A stretch of DNA of 55,226 nucleotides from Methanocellales archaeon (GTDB taxonomy: Archaea > Halobacteriota > UBA148): assembly GCA_030019435.1 (NCBI GenBank), contig JASEEV010000007.1, positions 1 to 55,226 of the forward strand, read 5' to 3'. The notes under the pieces were generated by a model that ran no database searches, was not told where the DNA came from, and worked only from the letters and a program-made list of their open reading frames with translations. The position numbers were made by a program, and so were the translations under genes. This document shows, one piece after another, positions 42,258 through 51,666 of this stretch; within the stretch, counting starts at the first letter, position 1; every line of letters starts with the position of its first letter.

Positions 42258-42983
42258 TCAGGACCTACTCAAGACTTTCTCAAACAACCATTCGTATTCT
42301 TGTGGTTTCGTGAGAAAACCCAACAATGATGGGTCTTCTCTTATAAGCCCATACATTTCCTTGTTTTTCCTCAGCCCAACCTCTGAGAAGTTTGTTGGCC
42401 CTAGAAACCGCAGCTCCGGAACATTTCCGTAATTTTCATTTTTTACGAACCCGGTAACCAACTCAAAGTATGCAGCCCCTCCCTTTTCTTTTATGGGCTC
42501 ATAGATAGATGAAAAATCGCGAGCAACCCAGTTGCACATTTTCAGCTCTTTGTTGGAGGGATTTATGGTCACATGACCATAACCAGGTGGTATGATCACC
42601 TTATCCCCTCTTTCAGCCTTGATCAGTACAACGTCCATAACATCATCGCATTTTTGCAATAGATAATGTGCTTCTCCCTCAAGCACTTCATAGACCTCGG
42701 CATATGACAGTTTTGCTCCTGGTACGAGGGGGTGATAATGTCCAGCCGTTTTCACATACTCCACGCCTAAAACACGTGGCGGGATGATCGTAATATCATA
42801 TCTCAGACCATTTTTCTTTATGATCGCTTCGTCCCTTCTGCTCAGGGACAGATCCCTATACATATAATATAGGTCAAAATTTCCAGCGCTCTTCAGCCAT
42901 CTTTTATCGTAGATGACCCCTTTCATGTCATCTAGCCTTCTTATGCTTGGCTCTGCTATCTTGGTTCCAAATTCTAATATCAT
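42258..42983 (-). CDS. pgiA: Archaeal cupin-type glucose-6-phosphate isomerase
   Basis: The cupin metal site is TAGHYHPLVPGAKLSYAEVYEV with GYGHVTINPSN, the signature of archaeal Pgi, which interconverts glucose-6-phosphate and fructose-6-phosphate. 241 residues; a normal cupin Pgi has about 190, so about 40 C-terminal residues (FVKNENYGNVPELRFLGPTN onward) are extra. It overlaps the RecA-like gene stop by 4 bases. Confidence 0.88.
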   Translation of the reverse strand: MILEFGTKIAEPSIRRLDDMKGVIYDKRWLKSAGNFDLYYMYRDLSLSRRDEAIIKKNGLRYDITIIPPRVLGVEYVKTAGHYHPLVPGAKLSYAEVYEVLEGEAHYLLQKCDDVMDVVLIKAERGDKVIIPPGYGHVTINPSNKELKMCNWVARDFSSIYEPIKEKGGAAYFELVTGFVKNENYGNVPELRFLGPTNFSEVGLRKNKEMYGLIREDPSLLGFLTKPQEYEWLFEKVLSRS

Positions 42984-43639
42984 GCTATATACACTGACGT
43001 ATCGATTCTTATGCCATCTCGGATCTCGTACTTGATGAGCTGCGTTGGCGCAGGAAATGTGCCCCGCACCTTGGGAATTAGGAGAGTGCTGCTCACCATA
43101 TCCCCATCTCTTCTAGTCTCAATGTCAAAAATCACATCACATGTGTTGCTGATGCTTTTCATGATCTTTTCGTCATGAACACCCTTCAAAACATATAAGT
43201 ACGAGATGCTGTCCGTTTCCTTGGTTATGTCATATATCAGGTCGACCAGTTCTTTCATCTTGCTGTAGCTGATGTCCTGCTCCAAAAAGAAGGAAAAGGT
43301 ATCGATCACACAAGTGAAATCCTTGACCTTTCTTAGCTTACCAAGCTCGTTCGTAAAGTGGTCTATGACCTTTTCTCCTCCCTCATGGTATTGCCCATAT
43401 ATGTCGATGAAATTTATGTCATCCGTCTTCAGACCGAAGTCGAGTATATTTTGTTTTATGTATTTTGGGCTCCTGTCAGTTGCGAAATAATATGCTCTCC
43501 GTGCTGCAGCGAAGTGGTATAGAAAGATCTCAGACATCGACTCTGGGTTTGCGCAGAAAAATACCACTGAACCTCTTGGCAGGCCTCCATGCAGATACAG
43601 GTCCAGCATATCGATGCCTGTGCTTTTTTTCTGCCCCAT
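42980..43639 (-). CDS. RecA-fold protein with degenerate Walker A (FlaH/KaiC relative)
   Basis: The fold order of RAD55/KaiC-type ATPases is visible: GIDMLDLYLHGGLPRGSVVFF, then VKDFTCVIDTFSFFLEQDISY at the Walker B place. But the P-loop reads CANPESMSEI instead of GxxGxGK, so it likely does not hydrolyse ATP. FlaH-type proteins partner with FlaI/FlaJ motors, and FlaJ-like and FlaI-like genes follow upstream on the same strand. Function inferred from fold and context. 219 residues from ATG 43639. Confidence 0.7.
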   Translation of the reverse strand: MGQKKSTGIDMLDLYLHGGLPRGSVVFFCANPESMSEIFLYHFAAARRAYYFATDRSPKYIKQNILDFGLKTDDINFIDIYGQYHEGGEKVIDHFTNELGKLRKVKDFTCVIDTFSFFLEQDISYSKMKELVDLIYDITKETDSISYLYVLKGVHDEKIMKSISNTCDVIFDIETRRDGDMVSSTLLIPKVRGTFPAPTQLIKYEIRDGIRIDTSVYIA

Positions 43640-43679
43640 GTGTATCACATTTGTGCCATTGCCTATTTGAAAGTATTGT

Positions 43680-45620
43680 TCAGATGAACAGCGTAAACAC
43701 CAGATATGCTAGGGAGACCATTATGATCGAGTGCTTTAGACCTGAGAGGACGTTACCTTCCCCCATCTGTCCTGCGATCAGACCAGAGCAAAAACCTTGA
43801 ATTACACATGCATGGAAGAATATCCTATTGAACAGAGCGATGTCAAAGGCTCGCATGAACTCTGCTCCACTGACACCGGTCCGTTCAGCGCCGGCCATTA
43901 CCGGCAAGAACGTTCTGGTCATAGTCGCGATGATGAATAAGAACACGAAGAATGCCATGTAGACGATGACCACGTATATGATCATCTGACCAAATCGCTC
44001 CTCCTTCAACACCTGATGAGATGCAGCATCCCTTGCTCCCACAGCTAGCACATCCTTTGTCTCCCCGCTTGCTCGATTCGCTTTGGTTATCAACGTCACT
44101 ATGCGAGAAACAGAACTTGTCTTTATTCTGTTTCCAAATCGCTTAAACGCCTTCTCGATCTCCATGCCCCATTGTACGTCCCTCCACATCTTCCTGATCT
44201 CAGTGCCAAGCGCTCCTAGGCTTGATTTCGCTATCAATTCGATGGATTGTGTTAACGTCAGCCCACTTTCATTTGCACTTGCCAATTTTTTCAAAAAATC
44301 AGGCATCTCATCAGCTATCTTTTTCTCTCTTCTGGCGGAGAGCTCAAAGAACACCGCCAGAGGGAGCAAGACTATGAGCAGCGTAAATACGATGTAGTCA
44401 TCTATCACACTGATCGCCGTGCTGATATCCCTCATCTGACCCATATGGAGGAATAATTCGATGATGAAAAATACTATTCCGACTGGCACGCTAATATATA
44501 AAGCACGCAAGGGTTTTTCATATAGACTTCTGAGGGGGTTTTCCAAAAACTTTTTGAATTCGATGGTTTTTCTTCCTTTTTCAAGACGCTTAAATAGTCT
44601 TTCTTCCTCCTCCCTCGGTTCTTCTGTGCTTTGGGCTCTGTACTCTTCCATTTCCTTAATCTCAAAAAGCGTAACGCCTTTCTCGATCTCTGGACTCATC
44701 ATGCTGATGAGAACGATGAACATGGCTGAGCCTATTGGTATGACTGCATAGATGATTATGTAGAGGATCGTCATGGGACCAGGACTCATCGTAGCCATCA
44801 CGGTGTACATGACCATGATGAACAGAGGCCCGGCGACAAAAGCAGTCACATATGATTCAGCGATCAATCCAAGCGCCTCTAAGAATCCCCGTTGGCTCCT
44901 GACCGCCCTTTCCAAGTACTGCTCTGACTTGTCGCTTAGGTACGTGGTTATGCTGCCACCACTATCTATTACCGACAACAAATTGTCAACTAGGTCTTGA
45001 AAGTTCTCAGATGGTGATGTCTCGCTCACATTTTGGATTGCGGTCCTTAGGTCTTGACCAAAATAATCCATGTTTCTTATGATCATGCCTGCTTCCTTCG
45101 CCACCTCTCCGTAGGCAGAGGACTCACTCAATGATCTGAATATGTCAATGATGTTCAATCCGCCCTTGCTCAAGGCATACATGAACGTAGCAGCATGTGG
45201 TAGTCGTATGTCTATCTTGGTCTTTCTTTCCCCAGCTTTGAACCCAGGAATGGCTAGCATGATAAGATAGCTTATGAACCCGAATAAGATCGCCAGCGAT
45301 GCTACTAGGAAGATGGCAAAAATCGTCTCCCTGTAATCTAGCGTCCACCACAGATAGGGAGGAACTGTGAATTTGAAGATTCCCTTGGGAACGCCGATCG
45401 TGTACATGAAAGCAAAGAAGATCGCTAGGCCCACAAGCGCACCCACCAGACCAGTGATCAGCGAATATAGCATCGCTCTCGCGACATACATATCATAAGG
45501 AGTTGCGATTCTGGCTTGTCGCAAATTTTTCTCTAAGGCATGGTACTTCTCCTCATTTTTCCTCACCCTCGGACCAAGCACCCTAAATGCAAATCTACCA
45601 ATTGCGTCCATAGAACTCAC
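43680..45620 (-). CDS. TadC/FlaJ-like type IV pilus membrane protein
   Basis: 646 residues with two type II secretion F domains, each followed by hydrophobic helices. The blocks are IDIRLPHAATFMYALSKGGLNIIDIFRSLSE near residue 145 and ADEMPDFLKKLASANESGLTLTQSIELIAKSSLG near residue 440. It is the platform protein that couples the ATPase to pilus assembly. The doubled domain is longer than typical archaellum FlaJ. It lies one base after the ATPase gene. Confidence 0.9.
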   Translation of the reverse strand: MSSMDAIGRFAFRVLGPRVRKNEEKYHALEKNLRQARIATPYDMYVARAMLYSLITGLVGALVGLAIFFAFMYTIGVPKGIFKFTVPPYLWWTLDYRETIFAIFLVASLAILFGFISYLIMLAIPGFKAGERKTKIDIRLPHAATFMYALSKGGLNIIDIFRSLSESSAYGEVAKEAGMIIRNMDYFGQDLRTAIQNVSETSPSENFQDLVDNLLSVIDSGGSITTYLSDKSEQYLERAVRSQRGFLEALGLIAESYVTAFVAGPLFIMVMYTVMATMSPGPMTILYIIIYAVIPIGSAMFIVLISMMSPEIEKGVTLFEIKEMEEYRAQSTEEPREEEERLFKRLEKGRKTIEFKKFLENPLRSLYEKPLRALYISVPVGIVFFIIELFLHMGQMRDISTAISVIDDYIVFTLLIVLLPLAVFFELSARREKKIADEMPDFLKKLASANESGLTLTQSIELIAKSSLGALGTEIRKMWRDVQWGMEIEKAFKRFGNRIKTSSVSRIVTLITKANRASGETKDVLAVGARDAASHQVLKEERFGQMIIYVVIVYMAFFVFLFIIATMTRTFLPVMAGAERTGVSGAEFMRAFDIALFNRIFFHACVIQGFCSGLIAGQMGEGNVLSGLKHSIIMVSLAYLVFTLFI

Positions 45621-45621
45621 T

Positions 45622-47292
45622 TTAGAATGTTTTGCTTTCTATCATTTCCATTACCCTTTCGGGGTCAATGTAATATGCTTGTATGATATCCGTAATCTTC
45701 TTGAAATCCTTGATTTTGTTTTCGACCATGTACTCCAGGATCGTTTGCCTGTTTTCCAGTTCTTTTTTCAATTCCTTTTGAGTCCACCCTCTTCGTCGCT
45801 TGATTTCCTCTAGAGCCAACGACTCGCCAACTTTGTCAAACCCGTCTGTCATCGGGTTCCATACAAAAATATCCACGGTCTTGAGTTTTTTTGTGTCTGG
45901 ATCGATTTCGGTTAGCTCTGCTATTCTGTCAACACGCCTGACGCGCCTATCTCCTATATATGTTTGGATCTGAACGCATACTATATCCAATGCCTGTAGC
46001 ATCGTTCTCGGCACATTGATCGGCTCACTCTCCAACCGATGGACTACTGATGGTACGGAGTCAGCATGCATTGTCGAATAAGTGGTATGTCCAGTGGACA
46101 TTGCCTGGAAGAGTACTATGGCTTCACTACCCCTAACTTCGCCGACAAGAAGATATTCTGGTCTTTGTCTTAGCGCGGCTCTGAGCAACTCATACATGCC
46201 CACTTCGCCCCTTTCTTCTCCAGCGAACGATTCCCTGGTCACTTCAGCGATCCAGTTGGGATGGGGTAGTTTTAGTTCTCGAGTGTCCTCTATCGTTACG
46301 ATCTTTGATTTTGGTGGGATGAACAAGCAAACTGCGTTCATAGAAGAGGTCTTTCCACTTGCAGTACCACCAGCGAAGATTATGCTCTTGTTGTTCTCAC
46401 TGCACAGCCATAGATATGCCATGCATTCTGAGGAGAACGTGTTCCAGTTGATAAGGTCAACGGGCGTGATCGGAATCTCTTTGAATTTCCTGATCGTAAA
46501 TGTGCTTCCCTTCGTTGTGATTTCCCTTCCAAGCGATATCTGTATACGTGATCCGTCCGCCATTGTGGCATCGATCAGGGGGTTAGCTATAGAGATGTGT
46601 TTTCCACATCGCTGCGCCAACCTGATGACAAATGAGTTCAGTTCCTCCTCCTCAAAAACGATGTTAGTCGCTATGCTTTCATAGTTTTTATGATACAAGA
46701 ATACTGGAGCATTCGGTCCATTACACGATATATCTTCTATAAAAGGATCATTCATCAATGGGTCTATCCTTCCGAATCTGATGTAATTCCTCTTTAGGAA
46801 ATATAAGATTTTGGCAAAAGACCTGGGGTCTATCTCTTTGACATAGTCCCTCAGAATTGTTTTTGCGTTCTCGGTCAGCACTTCTTCTCTGTCCGTTGTC
46901 TCTCCAATGTCTTCAAGTATCAGCACATCTTGCAAGCGTTCATGCAATTCTTCCAACAGCTCTCTCTCAAATGGAGTTAGTGCTGGCTCAACGACGTTAT
47001 ACAGATATTCGTGCTTCTCTTCATTAAATAAGATCGTGATGAATGCATATGGCTCCACCACCCAATATCGTTCTACTTCCTTGTATCCCTCTACTCCTCT
47101 AAAAATGGCAATTGGCTCTTCCTCGAAGTCGTACTCTTCTGCAATTTGTGTCTCGCTTAGCTTGCTTGGCAAGCTCTTGATACCATCCAGTACGGCGCTG
47201 AGTTTTTTTCCAGCTTTTTTAAAGTCAAACATCTCGTTCAACGTTTTCGCCCTTTTTTCGAGCATGCTCTTAAATCGGCTATACATCGTCAA
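45622..47292 (-). CDS. TadA/FlaI-type secretion ATPase
   Basis: 556 residues. Walker A is IIFAGGTASGKTSSMNAV, the Asp box TIEDTRELKLPHPNWIAEV, Walker B PEYLLVGEVRGSEAIVLFQAM and the His box STGHTTYSTMHADS. These are complete and typical of hexameric GspE/VirB11-type motors. The N-terminal ~200 residues are the linker and wrapping domain. It powers assembly of the pilin-like proteins encoded divergently at 47349. Confidence 0.94.
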   Translation of the reverse strand: MTMYSRFKSMLEKRAKTLNEMFDFKKAGKKLSAVLDGIKSLPSKLSETQIAEEYDFEEEPIAIFRGVEGYKEVERYWVVEPYAFITILFNEEKHEYLYNVVEPALTPFERELLEELHERLQDVLILEDIGETTDREEVLTENAKTILRDYVKEIDPRSFAKILYFLKRNYIRFGRIDPLMNDPFIEDISCNGPNAPVFLYHKNYESIATNIVFEEEELNSFVIRLAQRCGKHISIANPLIDATMADGSRIQISLGREITTKGSTFTIRKFKEIPITPVDLINWNTFSSECMAYLWLCSENNKSIIFAGGTASGKTSSMNAVCLFIPPKSKIVTIEDTRELKLPHPNWIAEVTRESFAGEERGEVGMYELLRAALRQRPEYLLVGEVRGSEAIVLFQAMSTGHTTYSTMHADSVPSVVHRLESEPINVPRTMLQALDIVCVQIQTYIGDRRVRRVDRIAELTEIDPDTKKLKTVDIFVWNPMTDGFDKVGESLALEEIKRRRGWTQKELKKELENRQTILEYMVENKIKDFKKITDIIQAYYIDPERVMEMIESKTF

Positions 47293-47348
47293 TTCTAAAC
47301 TGTTTTGATGCCTAATAAAACCTTTTTAAGCATCAAGGCGATAGTTGT

Positions 47349-48203
47349 ATGATAATGAGGAGCGAGTTCTCAAGATGTGAAAATGCAGTCGAGACACCAA
47401 TAGGAATGATATTGGTGCTTACAATCATGACGACTGCGATCGCCGGAATTTATGCCGTAGGGGTGCCATTGATCAGGGATGCTCAGCACAACGTGCGTAT
47501 ACAAAGCATGCAAAACGATTTTAAGATCCTCCAAGCAGATGTCAATGAGCTAAAAGGACCTTTACCGGGGGAGGGACCATCAAGGATCACCACGCTAAAC
47601 ATGGGCGGTGGATCGATTACGGTAATGCCAGATGCTCCTACCACGAAGATACAGGTGAATTATGTGAACGATACTAGTGATTATTATGTATTCGATGACC
47701 CCCTAGATGTTGGAAACATCAAATATGCCCTAAGGGACGACACCATCATCTACGAAAATGGGGCAGTAATCACAAAGTATGCAGTCGGCGAGATTATGAT
47801 CTCACGACCAAACATGTTCATAACTCCAAGCATAGGAAATAACATAACGGTAATGTTGCATATGATCAAATTCTCTGGAAGCCTCTCTTCGGTAGGTGGT
47901 GGAGTTACATCTGTCTATTCAAGATTCATGGAATTTGACAATTCCTCTGATTTCAAGAATAAACCCGTAGCAACTACTCTCTACCAAAACGTTAATATCA
48001 CGATTACTAGTGAGTATTATCAGGCGTGGGCCAATTTCTTTGAAAACGAGCTCAAAAATGCTGGGTTGAGCAGTCCGTCCCAATACAAAATTACTCAATA
48101 CCCGACAACGAAGCAAGTGGTTATCAACATTTACGGCAAAACAGCTGGTGATGATATTTACCTTTCCGTACACGAAACCATCATAAGATCGTCGGTGAGT
48201 TGA
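47349..48203 (+). CDS. Pilin-like secreted protein
   Basis: 284 residues. A type IV pilin-like start, SRCENAVETPIGMILVLTIMTTAIAGIYAVG, places charged residues before one hydrophobic helix. The rest is extracellular beta-rich sequence with NxT/NxS sites (for example NDTSDYY, NNSSD-like FDNSSDF). It is the first gene of the divergent pilus operon. Its family is close to archaeal proteins that accompany TadA-type ATPases. Start is ATG 47349 or 47355. Confidence 0.75.
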   Translation: MIMRSEFSRCENAVETPIGMILVLTIMTTAIAGIYAVGVPLIRDAQHNVRIQSMQNDFKILQADVNELKGPLPGEGPSRITTLNMGGGSITVMPDAPTTKIQVNYVNDTSDYYVFDDPLDVGNIKYALRDDTIIYENGAVITKYAVGEIMISRPNMFITPSIGNNITVMLHMIKFSGSLSSVGGGVTSVYSRFMEFDNSSDFKNKPVATTLYQNVNITITSEYYQAWANFFENELKNAGLSSPSQYKITQYPTTKQVVINIYGKTAGDDIYLSVHETIIRSSVS

Positions 48204-48682
48204 TGACGAATATATTTCATGACCAATCTGCCCAAGCCCTCCCAATTAGCTACATCCTAACTTTTACGCTTTCCGTGGGGCTACTGGTGATTGTGATCAT
48301 ATCTTACCAGGTAATGGTGGCTGGCACCTCAAAACAAGCGATGAGAGTAAGCTATGCTGACATCGGAAATGATGTTGCAGGAACCATCGCCGACATCTAT
48401 CTCACTGCCTCAGCGGGCAGCACCGGAAATGTGACCAGAACGATCAGGATTCCCACAGAAGTGGCTGGAGAGGGGTACATAATCGAACCATCCGATTCGC
48501 CGTTTACTACTGAGTATAACCCGAATGAAGCAATCAAGATATCGGCAGAACATGCCAATGTCGTCGTATACGTTCCGCTCAGCAACATCGATCAAAGCAT
48601 CGATGTCTCTGGAAAAGCCTACAGCGGTGCTGGGGAACTCAAGGTCGAATACGACATAAATAAAACAATTACCTTGAGCTAA
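48203..48682 (+). CDS. Pilin-like secreted protein
   Basis: 159 residues from ATG 48203, which overlaps the upstream stop. N-terminus MTNIFHDQSAQALPISYILTFTLSVGLLVIVIISYQVMVAG has the DxxAQ..P(I/L)SY pattern before a single helix; the rest is a beta domain with NVTRTIRIPTEVAGEGY. Similar small proteins are conserved next to archaeal TadA/TadC systems. Probably a minor pilin. Confidence 0.72.
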   Translation: MTNIFHDQSAQALPISYILTFTLSVGLLVIVIISYQVMVAGTSKQAMRVSYADIGNDVAGTIADIYLTASAGSTGNVTRTIRIPTEVAGEGYIIEPSDSPFTTEYNPNEAIKISAEHANVVVYVPLSNIDQSIDVSGKAYSGAGELKVEYDINKTITLS

Positions 48683-48695
48683 GGAATAATTGAAC

Positions 48696-49361
48696 ATGAG
48701 ACGAGAAACCGATATTTGGGATGAGGGCGTCATCAGCATAGACTTTGCCGCTGCCATAGTCCTCTTTTTATTCGTTTTCTTCTTCGTGTTCTATTCTCTT
48801 TCTGGCGCGATAACACCATATGAAAGTGAGTATAACAGGATGTATCCGATCGCAGATCGAGTTGGCGGGATATTGATAAAAGATCCTGGGTTTTGGTCAA
48901 ATGGAACGGACTGGGAGGATCATGTTGATGATATCAAAAGACTTGGATTTGCTATGAACGATGATGCACACAATCTATTATCGATATATAAGCTTGATGC
49001 AATGATGACAGGGCATAATAGCACTCCATATCCTTCAGATTTCAACTATAATGATACTACTGGGCTTCCTTTCTGGGAGTTGAGCGAAAGCTCAGCAAAC
49101 TATTCCAGCGCTAAGAACGCATCCGGCGTTCCATCGGCAAATGAGTTTTACATGCAGATTCGTCCGATAAATGATACCACGCTGTCTACAACTAATCTCG
49201 GTCTAGCAAATACCAATTCCACAAATATTCCCCCAAGCATGGGTGACGTGGTAAAGATCGAAAGGGGGGTATTTATCAAAGGTAACGAGAGCGGTGGATG
49301 GGTCTACGTAAAATATGAAGGAAAAGTTGTTGGATACAAATTAATAATATGGATGTGGTGA
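48696..49361 (+). CDS. Pilin-like secreted protein
   Basis: 221 residues. A single N-terminal helix after WDEGVISIDFAAAIVLFLFVFFFVFYSLSGA, then an extracellular domain with many NxS/NxT sites (NYSSAKNAS, NDTTG) and a hydrophobic end VVGYKLIIWMW. ATG 48696 is chosen over TTG 48690. Its exact role is unknown; it belongs to the same operon and style as its neighbours. Confidence 0.72.
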   Translation: MRRETDIWDEGVISIDFAAAIVLFLFVFFFVFYSLSGAITPYESEYNRMYPIADRVGGILIKDPGFWSNGTDWEDHVDDIKRLGFAMNDDAHNLLSIYKLDAMMTGHNSTPYPSDFNYNDTTGLPFWELSESSANYSSAKNASGVPSANEFYMQIRPINDTTLSTTNLGLANTNSTNIPPSMGDVVKIERGVFIKGNESGGWVYVKYEGKVVGYKLIIWMW

Positions 49362-49362
49362 G

Positions 49363-50667
49363 ATGGGCAAGGATTTCCTCCAGAACCATGAAGCTCAGAT
49401 GTATGCAATAGAGGCGGTGCTTGTAGCCGGGATGATGATCGCTGCCCTTTTCTTTGTTGTAGCATCCATACCTCCAGACGTCACACCTGCTCAGGATTTT
49501 GCAAAGGTTCAGCTGAAAAGATATGGTCAGGATGTGCTCATGCTCTTTTCATATAAGGACATAAAAATAGCTGTGGGCTTGCTTGAGTACACATTGTATA
49601 GGGAGTGGAATGATCGAATCAGTGGTGACACTTCCACTTTAGAGCACAAGTGGTATCATGACCATTATATTACAGCTTCTCCTGAAAAACAAAATGAAGG
49701 TCTCACGACGTATTATGGCAATCAAAACTGGACGACCCAGTATCTGGTCATGATCGGAGATAATGATGATCTATATGATGGAGAGGGGGAAATACTCACT
49801 TCATACTTCGCCCTTCAAGGTGCTACAACTCTGGGGTGGCTGTGGCCAGAAGATAACGGGACGCTGTACAATCTCATGCCGTTTACTTCTGGGGAGAAGT
49901 GGAAAGTAGAAGAGTACAATTCAAATTCAATAACCTTCGAAGAAGATTCAAAGAAAGAAGGCGATTACACCGCCAACATGGTCTGGTTTGAGGATGACAA
50001 GGGAGGAGTCTCAAATCCGGTGATCGTCTGGGTGGATAAGAGGGTGGAAGACCATGATAGAGTAGTCACCTTGAACGTGAATGAGTCTCAAGGGGAGCTG
50101 AATGAAACGTTGCAGTTTGCAGAGATCGGCCAGGGGCAATATGTCGTGGTTAATACTCCCTCTGGCCCTGATGAAAGATTCCACGTGATAGGTGCGAGTG
50201 GTACTGAGATTAAAGGGGTGGGATCGGATAAGGGTGTCGCTGTTACCAAATTGGCGACAAGAAAGTACAAGGTCACTTTCGATAAACCCGCGAAAGGGGG
50301 CTACTCAATACACTGGGGTCCAGGATACTCGTACCGATGGTCAGACCCAGTTTTCGTCTTGGTCGGCAAACCAGGTCTGGCAGTAGGTGAGCTTATAAGC
50401 CCGCTTGAAGCTGTCTTCTTCGACTCAGGATTCAACCTCACTGCCCTTAACGATAGACTTCATAGCTACTTACCAGAGAACGTTGAATATAACCTATACT
50501 TCCTCAACGGCAATGGAACGATCGCCCATAGTTATGAGGGTGAGATGAAGATCATTAACGGAAATCCTGCTCCAGGGGCAGTTGTAGTGAGCATACCAGT
50601 GTTCGCAACAGCTGATGGCTCCACTTACGACACATATACCGTAAAACTGGTGTTGTGGTACAAATGA
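49363..50667 (+). CDS. Large pilin-like secreted protein
   Basis: 434 residues. N-terminal helix FLQNHEAQMYAIEAVLVAGMMIAALFFVVASIP, then a long extracellular part with aromatic-rich motifs (GWLWPEDNGTLYNLMPF, WGPGYSYRWSDPVFVLVG) and a C-terminus TYDTYTVKLVLWYK. It is the largest of the five and is likely an adhesin or tip-like subunit, by analogy only. Begins one base after the upstream stop. Confidence 0.72.
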   Translation: MGKDFLQNHEAQMYAIEAVLVAGMMIAALFFVVASIPPDVTPAQDFAKVQLKRYGQDVLMLFSYKDIKIAVGLLEYTLYREWNDRISGDTSTLEHKWYHDHYITASPEKQNEGLTTYYGNQNWTTQYLVMIGDNDDLYDGEGEILTSYFALQGATTLGWLWPEDNGTLYNLMPFTSGEKWKVEEYNSNSITFEEDSKKEGDYTANMVWFEDDKGGVSNPVIVWVDKRVEDHDRVVTLNVNESQGELNETLQFAEIGQGQYVVVNTPSGPDERFHVIGASGTEIKGVGSDKGVAVTKLATRKYKVTFDKPAKGGYSIHWGPGYSYRWSDPVFVLVGKPGLAVGELISPLEAVFFDSGFNLTALNDRLHSYLPENVEYNLYFLNGNGTIAHSYEGEMKIINGNPAPGAVVVSIPVFATADGSTYDTYTVKLVLWYK

Positions 50668-51056
50668 TGAAAGATGAGCAAGCGCAAATGATCATACTCG
50701 CAGGAATCATCATAGCAATTGGAATAGTGCTACTTGCCATCATCGTTAACACAGCTGCCCTTTCTGGCGAAAGAACGATCAGACAAGAGCTCAGCGATGT
50801 GAACTATGATTTTAAGTGCCTGAAAGATACCTATGGAGATGTCCTGAAAAGAGCTGCAAGCGAGTCGGGTGGCAATCCTTTTGATGCAGCGAACTATCCG
50901 AAATATGAGCAACAGCTCATCGAGATATGTGCATCTGAGGGATATGCCCTGGCATTTGATAATCGCACTTATGCCGGCACCAATGCGACCGTGACCATAA
51001 CCTTTTCAGATGGTGAGACGACATATATCGAGACCAAGACCTATGAACTTGGGTGA
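50664..51056 (+). CDS. Small pilin-like protein
   Basis: 130 residues from ATG 50664. KDEQAQMIILAGIIIAIGIVLLAIIVNTAALSGE closely resembles a class III signal peptide, with DEQAQ before the helix. The remainder is a small globular domain with KYEQQLIEICASEGYALAF. It overlaps the upstream stop (ATGATGA). Likely the most pilin-like member of the set and a candidate major subunit. Confidence 0.75.
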   Translation: MMKDEQAQMIILAGIIIAIGIVLLAIIVNTAALSGERTIRQELSDVNYDFKCLKDTYGDVLKRAASESGGNPFDAANYPKYEQQLIEICASEGYALAFDNRTYAGTNATVTITFSDGETTYIETKTYELG

Positions 51057-51661
51057 ACATGAACCTGATAGACATATTAAAATGGAAGGAATACCTTGTC
51101 GAGAAGTTAGAGAAAAAGGAAACTTGGGTGGCCTTAACCAAGTTTTTCGCTCCGTTTGGCATTGCAGGCATCGTTGCCCTTGCGATAATTTTGACAAACT
51201 ATTTGAAGCTCGGCGGTGTGATGCTCAGCTATTTCTTCCCACCTACAGCGCTGTTGGGTAGGGTATGGGCGATACCCTTAGGTTTGGGATTGGGTCTAAA
51301 CGTATGGGCAGTCATAGGTGCGATCGTATTCGTGGATGCAGACACCAGCCTGTTTATGGTATGGAACTTTGACCTTGCCATAAAAATCCCATTTCTCGGG
51401 GAGTTGATCTTGAGAGCAGAGATGAAAGGACATGAGAGTTTGGATAGATACCCTTGGATACGGAGATTGGCCTTTGTAGGCATCGCACTTTTCGTGGCGG
51501 TCCCCTTCCTTGGAACCAATGCTGTGATCGGAGCCATCATAGGAAGGATCATTGGTATGAAGCCATGGTATACGTGGTTAGCAGTAGCGATCGGCTCGAT
51601 TTTAGGATGTGTATTTGTCGCAATTCTGGCTTATGGAGTCCACCTACTCATCCCCATATGA
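51053..51661 (+). CDS. Small multi-drug export family membrane protein
   Basis: 202 residues with about five or six helices, including FGIAGIVALAIILTNYLKLGG and LAFVGIALFVAVPFLGTNAVIGAIIGRIIGMKPWYTW, matching the Sm_multidrug_ex family (archaea and bacteria). The family's transport role is predicted only. GTG at 51053 overlaps the upstream stop; ATG 51059 is also possible. It ends the pilus operon. Confidence 0.8.
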   Translation: MNMNLIDILKWKEYLVEKLEKKETWVALTKFFAPFGIAGIVALAIILTNYLKLGGVMLSYFFPPTALLGRVWAIPLGLGLGLNVWAVIGAIVFVDADTSLFMVWNFDLAIKIPFLGELILRAEMKGHESLDRYPWIRRLAFVGIALFVAVPFLGTNAVIGAIIGRIIGMKPWYTWLAVAIGSILGCVFVAILAYGVHLLIPI

Positions 51662-51666
51662 ATCGA

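Noticed and set aside
42258-42983. Cupin protein as a simple sugar epimerase or mannose-6-phosphate isomerase
   Set aside because: The spacing HYHP...YAEVYEV and GYGHV fits archaeal glucose-6-phosphate isomerase better.
42980-47292. An archaellum (fla/arl) operon
   Set aside because: No archaellin, FlaF/G or FlaD/E genes; the platform protein has two F domains and is longer than FlaJ, and the partners are pilin-like proteins, so a TadA/TadC-type pilus fits better.
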